DNA from: Chloroflexota bacterium
Lineage (GTDB): Bacteria; Chloroflexota; Dehalococcoidia; SHYB01
Reading direction: 5' to 3'
Length of the DNA: 5,840 bases
Assembly (NCBI GenBank): GCA_016200725.1
Contig: JACQEE010000127.1
Coordinates: 1 to 5,840, forward strand
Shown in pieces: positions 1 through 5,372 of this stretch (the first letter of the stretch is position 1; each line of letters opens with the position of its first letter). Position numbers and translations under genes: made by a program. Below the pieces are notes generated by a model. It was not told the origin of the DNA and did not search any database. It saw only the letters and a list, made by a program, of their open reading frames with translations.

Positions 1-153
1 CGAAGCGGCTTCACCAACCCTGGCGACGTTGTCTTCCCCTATCTGCGCGGAGGCCGCGGTCGCGGCGCGTTGACCCGCGTGCGCAACGCCAAAGACCTGG
101 CGGCGGTGCGCGCCGTAGTTCAGGCCAGAGGCAGAGCGCAGGCCAAGCGCTGA
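1..153 (+). CDS. C-terminal end of an unrecognised protein (5' truncated by window)
   Basis: Frame 1 is open from the first base to a TGA at 151-153 and gives 50 residues, beginning RSGFTNPGDVVFPYLRG and ending QAKR. The tail is Arg/Gly/Ala rich, and its last ~25 residues look like an amphipathic helix that could close a globular domain. Codon third positions are mostly G/C, as in the neighbouring genes, which supports real coding. I do not recognise the family from so short a piece. The gene lies 87 bp upstream of an SDR gene on the same strand and may belong to the same pathway. A competing minus-strand reading frame over this region is less convincing because it has no ribosome binding site or recognisable content. 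Confidence 0.62.
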   Translation, partial: RSGFTNPGDVVFPYLRGGRGRGALTRVRNAKDLAAVRAVVQARGRAQAKR

Positions 154-157
154 GCCA

Positions 158-216
158 CCCCTGTTCCTGGTGAGCAGATAGCCTGTCCTGAGTCCCGAAG
201 AGAACCATGAACGGGG
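158..216. repeat. Imperfect palindrome, degenerate intergenic repeat between the partial gene and SDR 1
   Basis: The left arm CCCCtGTTCcTGGT (158-171) can pair with the right arm ACCATGAACGGGG (204-216), with one bulged T and one mismatch. The interior (172-203) contains GTCCTGAG and CCGAAG, which resemble the core of the clearer repeat at 1094-1132. The right end matches the 'ACCATGAACGG' flank of the same widespread repeat family as I remember it. It starts 4 bases after the upstream stop codon and ends 12 bases before the SDR 1 ribosome binding site. It could act as an mRNA hairpin or terminator-like element. There is no T-tract, so it is not a classical intrinsic terminator. Confidence 0.45.
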
Positions 217-228
217 CATCTCACTAGC

Positions 229-234
229 GAGGAG
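229..234 (+). promoter_or_regulatory. Ribosome binding site of SDR 1
   Basis: GAGGAG lies 6 bases upstream of the ATG at 241. It supports that start over the nearby ATG at 207, whose frame does not lead into the SDR fold. Confidence 0.75.
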
Positions 235-240
235 TACGCC

Positions 241-1089
241 ATGTACCGTGAAAAGTCATCGCTCCAAGGCCGCGTCGCCATCGTCACCGGCTCAGCGGGC
301 GGCATCGGCCTCGCCATCGCCGACTGCTTCGCTGAGCATGGCGCCGACGTCCTCCTCGTGGACATCAAGAGTGACGAACTCAAAGACGCGGCCAAGCAGG
401 TCGCCAAGCACGGGCACAAAGCGCTTGCATTCCCTGGCAACGCCCGCGAGCAGGGTGTCGTCGATCTCGTGACTCGAGCCGCCGTGGATACCTTCGGCCG
501 CGTGGACATCATGGTCAACAACGCCGGCGGCACGATCCGCAAACTTTTCATGGACATGACCGACCAGGAGTGGATGGACGCCATCGATCTCAATCTCGTC
601 CAGGCCATGCGCTGGACCCGCTCGACGGCGAAGGTCATGCAGGCGAAGGAGATCAAAGGCTCGATCATCAACGTGACAACCATCGAGGCCTTCCGCGCCG
701 CGCCAGGCTACGCCCCTTACGCCGCCGCGAAGGCCGGCCTCACGAACCTGACCAAGACGCTGTCACTAGAACTCGGCACCTGGGGCATCCGCGTCAACGC
801 CATCGCTCCCGACGTCACGGTGTCGCCTGGCATCCTCAAGATGCGCCCTGATTGGCACAACGCTCCGAAGCCCGTCCATGTAGCGCTCGGACGACGCGGC
901 CAGCCCGAGGACCACGCCGGCGCAGCGCTCTATCTCGCCTCCGACCTCTCGTCCTGGGTCACCGGCGAGACGATCCACGTCGGCGGCGGCACGATGGCTG
1001 CCTCCGGCTGGCGCCTCACCTCGAGCGGCCACTGGAGCACCGATGGCATCGGCCCCCAGGTCTTCTCCGGCAAACCCTACGAGCCGTAA
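241..1089 (+). CDS. Short-chain dehydrogenase/reductase (SDR), classical type, with extended C-terminus
   Basis: This is a 282-residue cytosolic NAD(P)-dependent oxidoreductase with a Rossmann fold. The dinucleotide motif TGSAGGIG is at residues 16-23. Asp41 at the end of the second strand favours NAD(H) over NADP(H). NNAGG is at 93-97, Asn118 occupies the structural/catalytic Asn position, and the active-site pair is Tyr160/Lys164 (YAAAK). The residue 13 before the Tyr, normally Ser, is Thr147, a substitution that can keep the hydroxyl function. The final strand TGETIHVGGG (241-250) is followed by about 32 extra residues rich in Trp, Ser and Gly, longer than in most FabG-like SDRs (about 245-255 aa). 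A second SDR follows 64 bp downstream on the same strand, so the two may serve consecutive or related steps. The substrate is not identifiable; an alcohol/ketone oxidoreduction is the family's general reaction. Confidence 0.92.
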   Translation: MYREKSSLQGRVAIVTGSAGGIGLAIADCFAEHGADVLLVDIKSDELKDAAKQVAKHGHKALAFPGNAREQGVVDLVTRAAVDTFGRVDIMVNNAGGTIRKLFMDMTDQEWMDAIDLNLVQAMRWTRSTAKVMQAKEIKGSIINVTTIEAFRAAPGYAPYAAAKAGLTNLTKTLSLELGTWGIRVNAIAPDVTVSPGILKMRPDWHNAPKPVHVALGRRGQPEDHAGAALYLASDLSSWVTGETIHVGGGTMAASGWRLTSSGHWSTDGIGPQVFSGKPYEP

Positions 1090-1093
1090 CTGT

Positions 1094-1132
1094 GCTCCGT
1101 TCGTCCTGAGCCTATCGAAGGATGAACGGAGC
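1094..1132. repeat. Palindromic intergenic repeat ('GTCCTGAGC..TCGAAGGA' family)
   Basis: The left arm GCTCCGTTCGTCC (1094-1106) and right arm GGATGAACGGAGC (1120-1132) are inverted repeats. They match at 12 of 13 positions, and the thirteenth is a G:T pair in RNA. The loop is TGAGCCTATCGAA. The core GTCCTGAGCCTATCGAAGGA closely matches a dispersed repeat that I recall as common in several environmental genomes. When translated in one frame it gives the peptide FVLSLSKDER, which often appears in wrongly extended protein predictions. It sits wholly between the SDR 1 stop and the SDR 2 ribosome binding site. A hairpin here could stabilise mRNA or modulate read-through between the two genes. There is no T-tract for termination. 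Confidence 0.8.
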
Positions 1133-1140
1133 GCTCGCGC

Positions 1141-1147
1141 AAAGGAG
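1141..1147 (+). promoter_or_regulatory. Ribosome binding site deciding the SDR 2 start
   Basis: AAAGGAG lies 6 bases before the ATG at 1154. The same frame stays open back to an ATG at 1043, but that start lies inside SDR 1, lacks a comparable site, and would add 37 residues including the repeat-encoded peptide. The 1154 start places the cofactor motif at residues 12-19, normal for SDRs. Confidence 0.82.
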
Positions 1148-1153
1148 CGCCCC

Positions 1154-1852
1154 ATGCCACGCACTCCAGCCCCCAAAGCCCTCATCACCGGCGGCACGGG
1201 CGCTCTCGGCCGCAGCGTCGCCCTCGCCCTGCGGCAGACCGGCTACGATGTCCACGTCACCAGCGAGACGGATGCCGACACCGCGCGCTTTCGCAAGGAC
1301 AAGGCTGTCGGCGATCTACCCGCCTACACACTCGATCTGACCAATGCCTCGCAAGTGCGCGGGACGCTCAAGCAGATCGGCAGCCCTCTCTCAGGCCTCG
1401 TCTGCTGCGCGGGCGGCTACTTCGGCGGCCCCTTCGACAAGGTCACCGACGCAGAGGTTGAGCGCCTCATCACGATGAACCTACACGCCACCATCGTGGC
1501 CGTACGCGAGGCGTATCCATATCTGAAGAAGGCGAAGGGCGCCTCCATCGTGCTCATCTCAGCGCGCGGCGCGTTGAAGGGCGCTCCAGGCGCCGCCGTC
1601 TACTCGGCAACCAAGGCCGCCGTCGCCAACCTGGCCCTCTCGCTTGGCGAGGAGTGGGTCGAGGACGGCATCCGCGTCAACGCCATCCTGCCCTCGATCA
1701 TGGACACGCCCGCGAATCGCGCGGCAATGCCTGACGCCGACTTCGACCGCTGGCCCAAGACCCAGGACGTCGCCAACGTCATAGCCTTCCTGCTCAGCGA
1801 CAAGGCGAATCTTGTCTCCGGCGGCGCGATACCGGTTTACGGCAAGGGGTAG
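1154..1852 (+). CDS. Short-chain dehydrogenase/reductase (SDR), divergent active site
   Basis: The 232-residue protein is a compact SDR with a Rossmann fold and is predicted to be cytosolic. The cofactor motif TGGTGALG spans 12-19. Asp61 (LDLTN) is at the adenine-contact position. The usual NNAG is CCAGG (84-88). Asn109 lies in ITMNL, and the YxxxK pair is Tyr150/Lys154 (YSATK). The segment before the Tyr reads ISARGALKG, so the standard catalytic Ser position, 13 before Tyr, is Ala137; a Ser sits one position earlier at 136. The C-terminus VSGGAIPVYGKG is the normal closing strand. It follows SDR 1 by 64 bp and is probably co-transcribed with it. It is convergent with the cupin gene, with 6 bp between the stops and no visible terminator. 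It could be an active reductase using Ser136 or a non-canonical or structural member; the substrate is unknown. Confidence 0.9.
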   Translation: MPRTPAPKALITGGTGALGRSVALALRQTGYDVHVTSETDADTARFRKDKAVGDLPAYTLDLTNASQVRGTLKQIGSPLSGLVCCAGGYFGGPFDKVTDAEVERLITMNLHATIVAVREAYPYLKKAKGASIVLISARGALKGAPGAAVYSATKAAVANLALSLGEEWVEDGIRVNAILPSIMDTPANRAAMPDADFDRWPKTQDVANVIAFLLSDKANLVSGGAIPVYGKG

Positions 1853-1858
1853 CGGCGG

Positions 1859-2332
1859 TTAGTGCTTCGGCGGTACGATCTCGAGGCCGTGGCGCTTCCC
1901 TGCGGCCACCAGCTTGGCGACGTCCGGAGGCGAGGTCGGCGGCGGTGGGATCGAACGGCTCTTCGCCGGTTCGGCCACCTCGGTGAAAAACTTGTCCATG
2001 CCGCCCGGCGCGTAGACCACGAGCACCTTCCCAGGACTTCTTCCCGTCGCTTCCATCCATTCCAGCGTGCCCTTCGGGAAGAACGCGCACGTCCCCGGCC
2101 CGGCGTCAACGGTGCGGTTCTCGATGTGCAACTTGAACATGCCCTCCAGCACATAGAGGATCTCTGCGCCGTTGTGTTTATGCGGAGGCGCACTCATCCC
2201 CGGTGGAATCGTCATTTCCATCACGGTGCATGCGCCGCCCGATGCATCGCTCGCCACGCGCACTTCATAGAGCGACCCAAGCATCCACAGCGGTTTGCCC
2301 TCACCCTTCTTCATGACGACAGGGGAACTCAC
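1859..2332 (-). CDS. Small single-domain cupin protein
   Basis: The 157-residue protein has a single cupin beta-barrel, typical of quercetin-dioxygenase-like or sugar/auxin-binding-like cupins. Motif 1 spans about residues 45-64 and shows the metal ligands His51, His53 and Glu57 before ILYVLEG. Motif 2 reads PKGTLEW at 86-92, so the usual fourth ligand, a His five residues after the Pro, is Glu91. A PGGMDKFF segment at 109-116 is common at the end of such barrels. The tail (about 129-157) is Pro-rich, then Lys/His-containing. No signal peptide is seen, so it is probably cytosolic. The start is GTG at 2332, chosen because a perfect AGGAGG precedes it by 6 bases; the first internal ATG is codon 7. 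It lies 76 bp downstream of copA on the same strand, so read-through is possible, but a copper role is not shown by its sequence. Substrate and reaction are unknown. Confidence 0.92.
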   Translation of the reverse strand: MSSPVVMKKGEGKPLWMLGSLYEVRVASDASGGACTVMEMTIPPGMSAPPHKHNGAEILYVLEGMFKLHIENRTVDAGPGTCAFFPKGTLEWMEATGRSPGKVLVVYAPGGMDKFFTEVAEPAKSRSIPPPPTSPPDVAKLVAAGKRHGLEIVPPKH

Positions 2333-2338
2333 GGTAGG

Positions 2339-2344
2339 CCTCCT
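2339..2344 (-). promoter_or_regulatory. Ribosome binding site fixing the cupin GTG start
   Basis: On the minus strand this reads AGGAGG, a perfect anti-Shine-Dalgarno match, 6 bases before GTG at 2332-2330. It rules in a GTG start in place of the in-frame ATG six codons later. Confidence 0.85.
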
Positions 2345-2354
2345 AGAGTATTGA

Positions 2355-2380
2355 GCGGCCGGTTCAGCCGCCCGTTGGGC
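2355..2380. other. Two overlapping small hairpins in the copA-cupin gap
   Basis: GCGGC (2355-2359) pairs with GCCGC (2367-2371) over a 7-base loop. GCCC (2370-2373) pairs with GGGC (2377-2380) over a 3-base loop. The two share bases 2370-2371, so they could not both form fully. No run of T follows on the minus strand, so I do not call a terminator. In a GC-rich gap of 76 bases such short pairings can occur by chance. If real, they would sit between copA and the cupin ribosome binding site and could affect read-through. Confidence 0.28.
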
Positions 2381-2408
2381 AGTCTAGCACTGGTGGCAAC
2401 TGTCGCGG

Positions 2409-4691
2409 CTACCACGCCCTCAACCGCAGTGAATTCGTGACCACCGTCACCGAACTCAGCGCCATCGCTGCTGCTGCGAGCACAGGGTTGAGGAAGCCGA
2501 AGTCGCCGAAGGCCCAGTGCAGGCCGTCCGGCACGCCTCCCGTCGCCTTGAACACAGGGTAGAGCACGCCTGCGGCGACGGGTATCAGAAGCACGTTGTA
2601 GAAGAAGGCCCAGAACAGGTTCTGGCGTATGGTCCGCATCGTCGAGCGGCTCAACTCGATGGCGCGCACGACGCCGCGCAGATCGCCGCTCATCAGCGTC
2701 ACCGGCGCCGTCTCCATCGCCACGTCCGTGCCCGTGCCGATGGCCATCCCCACGTCGGCCTGCGCCAGCGCCGGGGCGTCGTTGACGCCGTCGCCCACCA
2801 TGGCGACACGCTTCCCCTCAGCCTGGAGTTGCTGCACGACCTTCGCCTTGTCCTCAGGCAGCACCTCGGCCAGCACGCGGTCGATGCCCAATTGCTTGGC
2901 GACCGCTTCCGCCGTGCGCCGGTTGTCGCCCGTCACCATCAACACCTCGAGCCCGAGGCGGTGCATCCGCTCGATGGCTTCCTTCGCCTCCGGCCGTACC
3001 GTATCCGCGACCGCGACCACGCCGCGCACCTGTCCATCGACTGCCACGAACATCGGCGTTTTACCCTGCGACGCGAGAGCCGTGGCGCCATCGCCAAGTC
3101 CATTCAGCGATAGCGAACGCTGGCTCATCAGCATTGCGTTGCCCACGAGCACCGTCGCCCCGTTCACCCGTGCCTCGACGCCATGCCCGGGCGCCGACGC
3201 GAACGACGCTGGCTCTGCAAGTGCGAGGCCTCGCGCCTGCGCCCCCTCCACAATCGCCTGCGCCAGCGGGTGCTCGGATCGCCGCTCGGCTGACGCTGCT
3301 AATCGCAGCAACTCGCGCGCGTCGATACCCCTGGCGACGACGTCGGTCACCTGCGGCTTGCCGATTGTGAGCGTCCCCGTCTTGTCGAGCACCACAGTGT
3401 CGACACGATGCGCCTGCTCCAGCGCCTCGGCGTTGCGGATCAAGATGCCGCGCTCCGCCCCCACGCCGGTGCCGACCATGATTGCCGTCGGCGTCGCCAA
3501 CCCGAGGGCGCAAGGGCAGGCGATGATGAGCACCGCCACGAACGTGAGCAACGCATACGTGAGCACCGGCGATGGCCCAGCCAGTATCCACACGAGAAAC
3601 GCGATCGCCGCGATGCCAATCACCGCGGGTACGAAGTACGACGCGATCAGGTCCACGAGCCGCTGCACGGGAGCCTTCGACCCTTGCGCCTCCTGCACCA
3701 GCCGCACGATGCGCGCCAGCGCCGTCTCCCGGCCCACTTGCGTCGCCTCGAAGGTGAAACTCCCCGTCTTGTTGATCGTCCCCGCGAACACCTTCGCCCC
3801 CGAGGCCTTCTCCGCCGGCATGCTCTCGCCCGTCAGCATCGACTCGTCGACGCTCGATGAGCCGCTCTTCACGACGCCGTCGACAGGGATGCGCTCGCCT
3901 GGGCGTACGATGAGCACGTCCCCAGGCACGACCTCGTCGATAGCCACGTCGCGCTCCTGGCCATCGCGGACCACGCGAGCCGTGCGCGGCCGCAGGCCCA
4001 TCAGTCGCTTGATCGCCGACGATGTCCGGCTCTTCGCGCTCGCCTCGAGATAGCGTCCCAGCAAAATGAGCGCGATGATCGTCAGCGCGGTGTCATAGTA
4101 GACGTCCGCCTCGACGCCTCCGCGCTCGAAGAATCTCGGCGCGAACGTCGCGGCGACGCTGTAGCCGTACGCCGCCGCAGTACCAACGGCGATGAGCGTG
4201 CTCATGTTCGCCGTACGGTGCCTCGCCGCGGCGAAGCCTCCGCTGTAGAACTGCCACCCTGCCCACGCCTGCACCGGCGTCGTCAGCGCAAAGAGCACGA
4301 TGAACCGCGACTTGTCGCTCAACCCATCGAGTCCAGGCACGATGTTGAACGACCCGGACATCACAAAGGCGGCAGCGACTGCCGCGACGACGAAGTGCTG
4401 CAGGAGTGACCTGGCCTCGCGCGCCTTACGCTCTGCGTCCGCATCCTGGTTCGCAGCCTCGGCTGGCTTCAGTCCGTACCCTGCCTCGGCGACGGCCTTG
4501 CTCAGCGACTCGAACGCCACGCCCGGCGACACCTCGACGGTTGCTCGCTCGGTCGCCAGGTTCACTTGCGCATCGACGACGCCCGGCACAGAGCGCAGCG
4601 CCGTCTCGACGTGCAGCACGCACGAGGCGCACGTCATGCCCTCGACGGCATACTCTGTCTTCTCGCGTTCTTTGACGGTTGCTTCAGCCAC
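2409..4691 (-). CDS. copA: Cu(I)-exporting P1B-type ATPase (CopA)
   Basis: This 760-residue inner-membrane pump uses ATP to move Cu(I) out of the cytoplasm. One N-terminal heavy-metal-associated domain carries GMTCASC (18-24). About four membrane helices follow (roughly 99-117, 129-148, 164-184, 199-213). The actuator domain has TGES at 287-290. Helices near 349-371 and 377-400 follow, the latter with the transport motif CPC at 392-394. The P/N domains contain DKTGT (436-440, phosphorylated Asp436), SEHP (472-475), TGDN (587-590) and GDGVNDAP (633-640). YN at 698-699 and MALSS at 743-747 complete the Cu(I)-specific signature of the last two helices. The stretch between these helices (about 711-735) is longer than in many CopA proteins. 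The start is GTG at 4691, 12 bases after the csoR stop, with GAGG 7 bases upstream, so it is co-transcribed with csoR. All catalytic motifs are intact. Copper is by far the best substrate; silver is a common second one. Confidence 0.97.
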   Translation of the reverse strand: MAEATVKEREKTEYAVEGMTCASCVLHVETALRSVPGVVDAQVNLATERATVEVSPGVAFESLSKAVAEAGYGLKPAEAANQDADAERKAREARSLLQHFVVAAVAAAFVMSGSFNIVPGLDGLSDKSRFIVLFALTTPVQAWAGWQFYSGGFAAARHRTANMSTLIAVGTAAAYGYSVAATFAPRFFERGGVEADVYYDTALTIIALILLGRYLEASAKSRTSSAIKRLMGLRPRTARVVRDGQERDVAIDEVVPGDVLIVRPGERIPVDGVVKSGSSSVDESMLTGESMPAEKASGAKVFAGTINKTGSFTFEATQVGRETALARIVRLVQEAQGSKAPVQRLVDLIASYFVPAVIGIAAIAFLVWILAGPSPVLTYALLTFVAVLIIACPCALGLATPTAIMVGTGVGAERGILIRNAEALEQAHRVDTVVLDKTGTLTIGKPQVTDVVARGIDARELLRLAASAERRSEHPLAQAIVEGAQARGLALAEPASFASAPGHGVEARVNGATVLVGNAMLMSQRSLSLNGLGDGATALASQGKTPMFVAVDGQVRGVVAVADTVRPEAKEAIERMHRLGLEVLMVTGDNRRTAEAVAKQLGIDRVLAEVLPEDKAKVVQQLQAEGKRVAMVGDGVNDAPALAQADVGMAIGTGTDVAMETAPVTLMSGDLRGVVRAIELSRSTMRTIRQNLFWAFFYNVLLIPVAAGVLYPVFKATGGVPDGLHWAFGDFGFLNPVLAAAAMALSSVTVVTNSLRLRAW

Positions 4692-4698
4692 CGGATAG

Positions 4699-4702
4699 CC
4701 TC
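4699..4702 (-). promoter_or_regulatory. Ribosome binding site of copA
   Basis: The minus strand reads GAGG 7 bases ahead of the GTG start at 4691. It lies in the 12-base gap after the csoR stop codon (4704-4706), which points to translation of copA closely following that of csoR on one mRNA. Confidence 0.55.
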
Positions 4703-4703
4703 G

Positions 4704-4964
4704 TCACTTCCCCACGCCGTACAACTCGCGCAACTCCGCCACGATCTGGCCCTCTCGCCCACCCTTGATCCCCTCCACCACACAGCATTCCAGGTGGCTC
4801 GAGAGCAACTGCCCTTCGAGTTTCTCGATCGCCTTCCGTATCGCGTGCGTCTGCTTGAGGATGTCCACGCAGTAGCGGTCCTCCTCGATCATCTTGCGTA
4901 CGCCCGCCAGATGCCCCTCGATGTACGCCAGCCGCTTCAGCACATCGTTCTGCGATGCCTTCAT
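4704..4964 (-). CDS. csoR: CsoR-family Cu(I)-sensing transcriptional repressor
   Basis: The 86-residue all-helical protein of the CsoR/RcnR family works as an oligomer that binds operator DNA and leaves it when Cu(I) binds. Cys32, His57 and Cys61 have the spacing 25 and 4, identical to the Cys36-His61-Cys65 copper site of Mycobacterium tuberculosis CsoR. Tyr31 and Glu77 occupy the places of that protein's Tyr35 and Glu81, the second-shell residues linked to allostery. This complete set argues for copper rather than nickel/cobalt (RcnR), formaldehyde (FrmR) or sulfide (CstR) sensing. An extra Cys60 adjoins the ligand Cys61. The ATG at 4964 is preceded by AGGGG on the minus strand (4975-4971) at 6 bases. 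It heads an operon with copA (12 bp gap) and has a G/C-tract operator in its leader, so it should repress itself and copA until copper rises. Confidence 0.95.
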   Translation of the reverse strand: MKASQNDVLKRLAYIEGHLAGVRKMIEEDRYCVDILKQTHAIRKAIEKLEGQLLSSHLECCVVEGIKGGREGQIVAELRELYGVGK

Positions 4965-4975
4965 CGTTCACCCCT

Positions 4976-4992
4976 ACCCCCTGGATGGGGGT
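4976..4992. promoter_or_regulatory. Probable CsoR operator (ACCCCC-N5-GGGGGT)
   Basis: A perfect 6-base inverted repeat, ACCCCC (4976-4981) and GGGGGT (4987-4992), is separated by TGGAT. Known CsoR operators are G/C-tract pseudo-palindromes of this kind. It lies 11 bases upstream of the csoR start and immediately downstream of the predicted csoR -10 box, so it covers the expected transcription start. For the divergent gene at 5036 it lies at about the -35 position. Part of the site (4971-4981) is close to or overlaps the csoR ribosome binding region. Confidence 0.68.
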
Positions 4993-4995
4993 TTG

Positions 4996-5024
4996 ATACT
5001 ATACTACGCCATCTGGCTTGCGAA
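4996..5024 (-). promoter_or_regulatory. Predicted promoter of csoR-copA
   Basis: On the minus strand TTCGCA (5024-5019) lies 17 bases upstream of TAGTAT (5001-4996). Each matches the sigma-70 consensus at 4 of 6 positions. An alternative -10, TATAGT (5003-4998), matches 5 of 6 with a 15-base spacer. Transcription would start near 4989-4991, inside the predicted CsoR operator, which fits repression by occlusion. The AT-rich core stands out in otherwise GC-rich DNA. Confidence 0.5.
5000..5005 (+). promoter_or_regulatory. Predicted -10 box for the divergent small-protein gene
   Basis: TATACT matches the -10 consensus at 5 of 6 positions and overlaps the minus-strand -10 of csoR. Transcription would begin around 5012, leaving a leader of about 24 bases before the ATG at 5036. 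No good -35 is visible: the expected place (4977-4982) is the C-tract of the CsoR operator. An activator-independent weak promoter, or one influenced by CsoR, is therefore possible. Confidence 0.4.
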
Positions 5025-5035
5025 CATACGTCGCC

Positions 5036-5350
5036 ATGCTTTTCGTCGCCGTCCATCGTCACACCGCCGAGTCGTGCCCGCACGACGACCCAGTCGGCTG
5101 GCACGTCGTCATTTCGCCCAAACACGCGGCCAAGTGCGGTGTGAAGGTTCACGGCAACTACACCGCACCGCCCGAGCACGTCTCCTTCCACGTGGTCGAG
5201 GCCGACGAGTACGCGCAGGTCGTCGAGTACTTCCGACCCGTGCTCACCGAGGGCGACATCACCATCACGCCCGTCCACCGCATGCAGGAGGCCGCGAAGA
5301 TGTTCCCGGTGAAGCACGCCTCGCGCCTCCGCAAGGCGCTGCGGAAATAA
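5036..5350 (+). CDS. Histidine-rich small alpha/beta protein, DUF3303-like in layout, divergent from csoR
   Basis: The 104-residue protein has a beta-alpha-beta-beta-alpha-beta layout suggesting a ferredoxin-like/dimeric alpha-beta-barrel fold. The start MLFVAV, a middle strand FHVVEAD, a helix EYAQVVEYFRPVL and a strand ITITPV resemble DUF3303-like small proteins; this is recall, not a search. It contains ten histidines and two cysteines. A cluster near the first strand has His7, His9, Cys14 and His16, which could bind a metal. Further His residues lie at 23, 30, 39, 48, 52, 81 and 94. No signal peptide or membrane segment is visible, so it is probably cytosolic. The ATG at 5036 was chosen because MLF starts are usual in such proteins. 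An in-frame TTG at 5018 would add six residues, and neither start has a clear ribosome binding site. It shares the divergent control region of csoR-copA. A copper-related role is inference only. Confidence 0.8.
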   Translation: MLFVAVHRHTAESCPHDDPVGWHVVISPKHAAKCGVKVHGNYTAPPEHVSFHVVEADEYAQVVEYFRPVLTEGDITITPVHRMQEAAKMFPVKHASRLRKALRK

Positions 5351-5363
5351 CAGCGGCTATACT

Positions 5364-5367
5364 GGAG
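5364..5367 (+). promoter_or_regulatory. Ribosome binding site of the 134-residue gene
   Basis: GGAG lies 5 bases before the ATG at 5373, in the 22-base gap after the preceding stop. It supports the start and translation from a shared mRNA with the upstream gene. Confidence 0.6.
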
Positions 5368-5372
5368 ACGCT

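Noticed and set aside
120..683. A 187-codon minus-strand open frame across the leader and SDR 1
   Set aside because: It is antisense to the SDR cofactor and NNAG motifs, and its Ser/Thr/Met/Ala-rich product has no domain.
1043..1153. Upstream extension of SDR 2 to an ATG inside SDR 1
   Set aside because: The added residues come from an out-of-frame read of SDR 1 and the palindromic repeat; the ATG at 1154 has AAAGGAG at ideal distance and gives a normal SDR N-terminus.
1853..1858. Possible bidirectional terminator between SDR 2 and the cupin
   Set aside because: Only 6 bp separate the stops, with no palindrome plus T-tract in or beside them.
1862..2440. A 192-codon + strand open frame over the cupin gene
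   Set aside because: It is antisense to a clear cupin with intact motifs and a perfect ribosome binding site, and its own product is Arg/His-rich without recognisable features.
2629..4053. A 474-codon open frame on the + strand, antisense to copA
   Set aside because: Its translation is rich in Ser, Thr, Arg, Pro and Ala with no domain, as expected when the reverse strand of a GC-rich gene is read. The copA frame has every ATPase motif.
4566..5144. A 192-codon + strand open frame crossing csoR and the divergent promoter
   Set aside because: It overlaps the copA start, all of csoR, and the operator region in antisense; csoR has a complete copper site and operon position.
5358..5363. TATACT as a -10 box for the 134-residue gene
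   Set aside because: A start about 7 bases later would cut off the GGAG ribosome binding site, and no -35 is visible at the right distance, so the match is probably chance.
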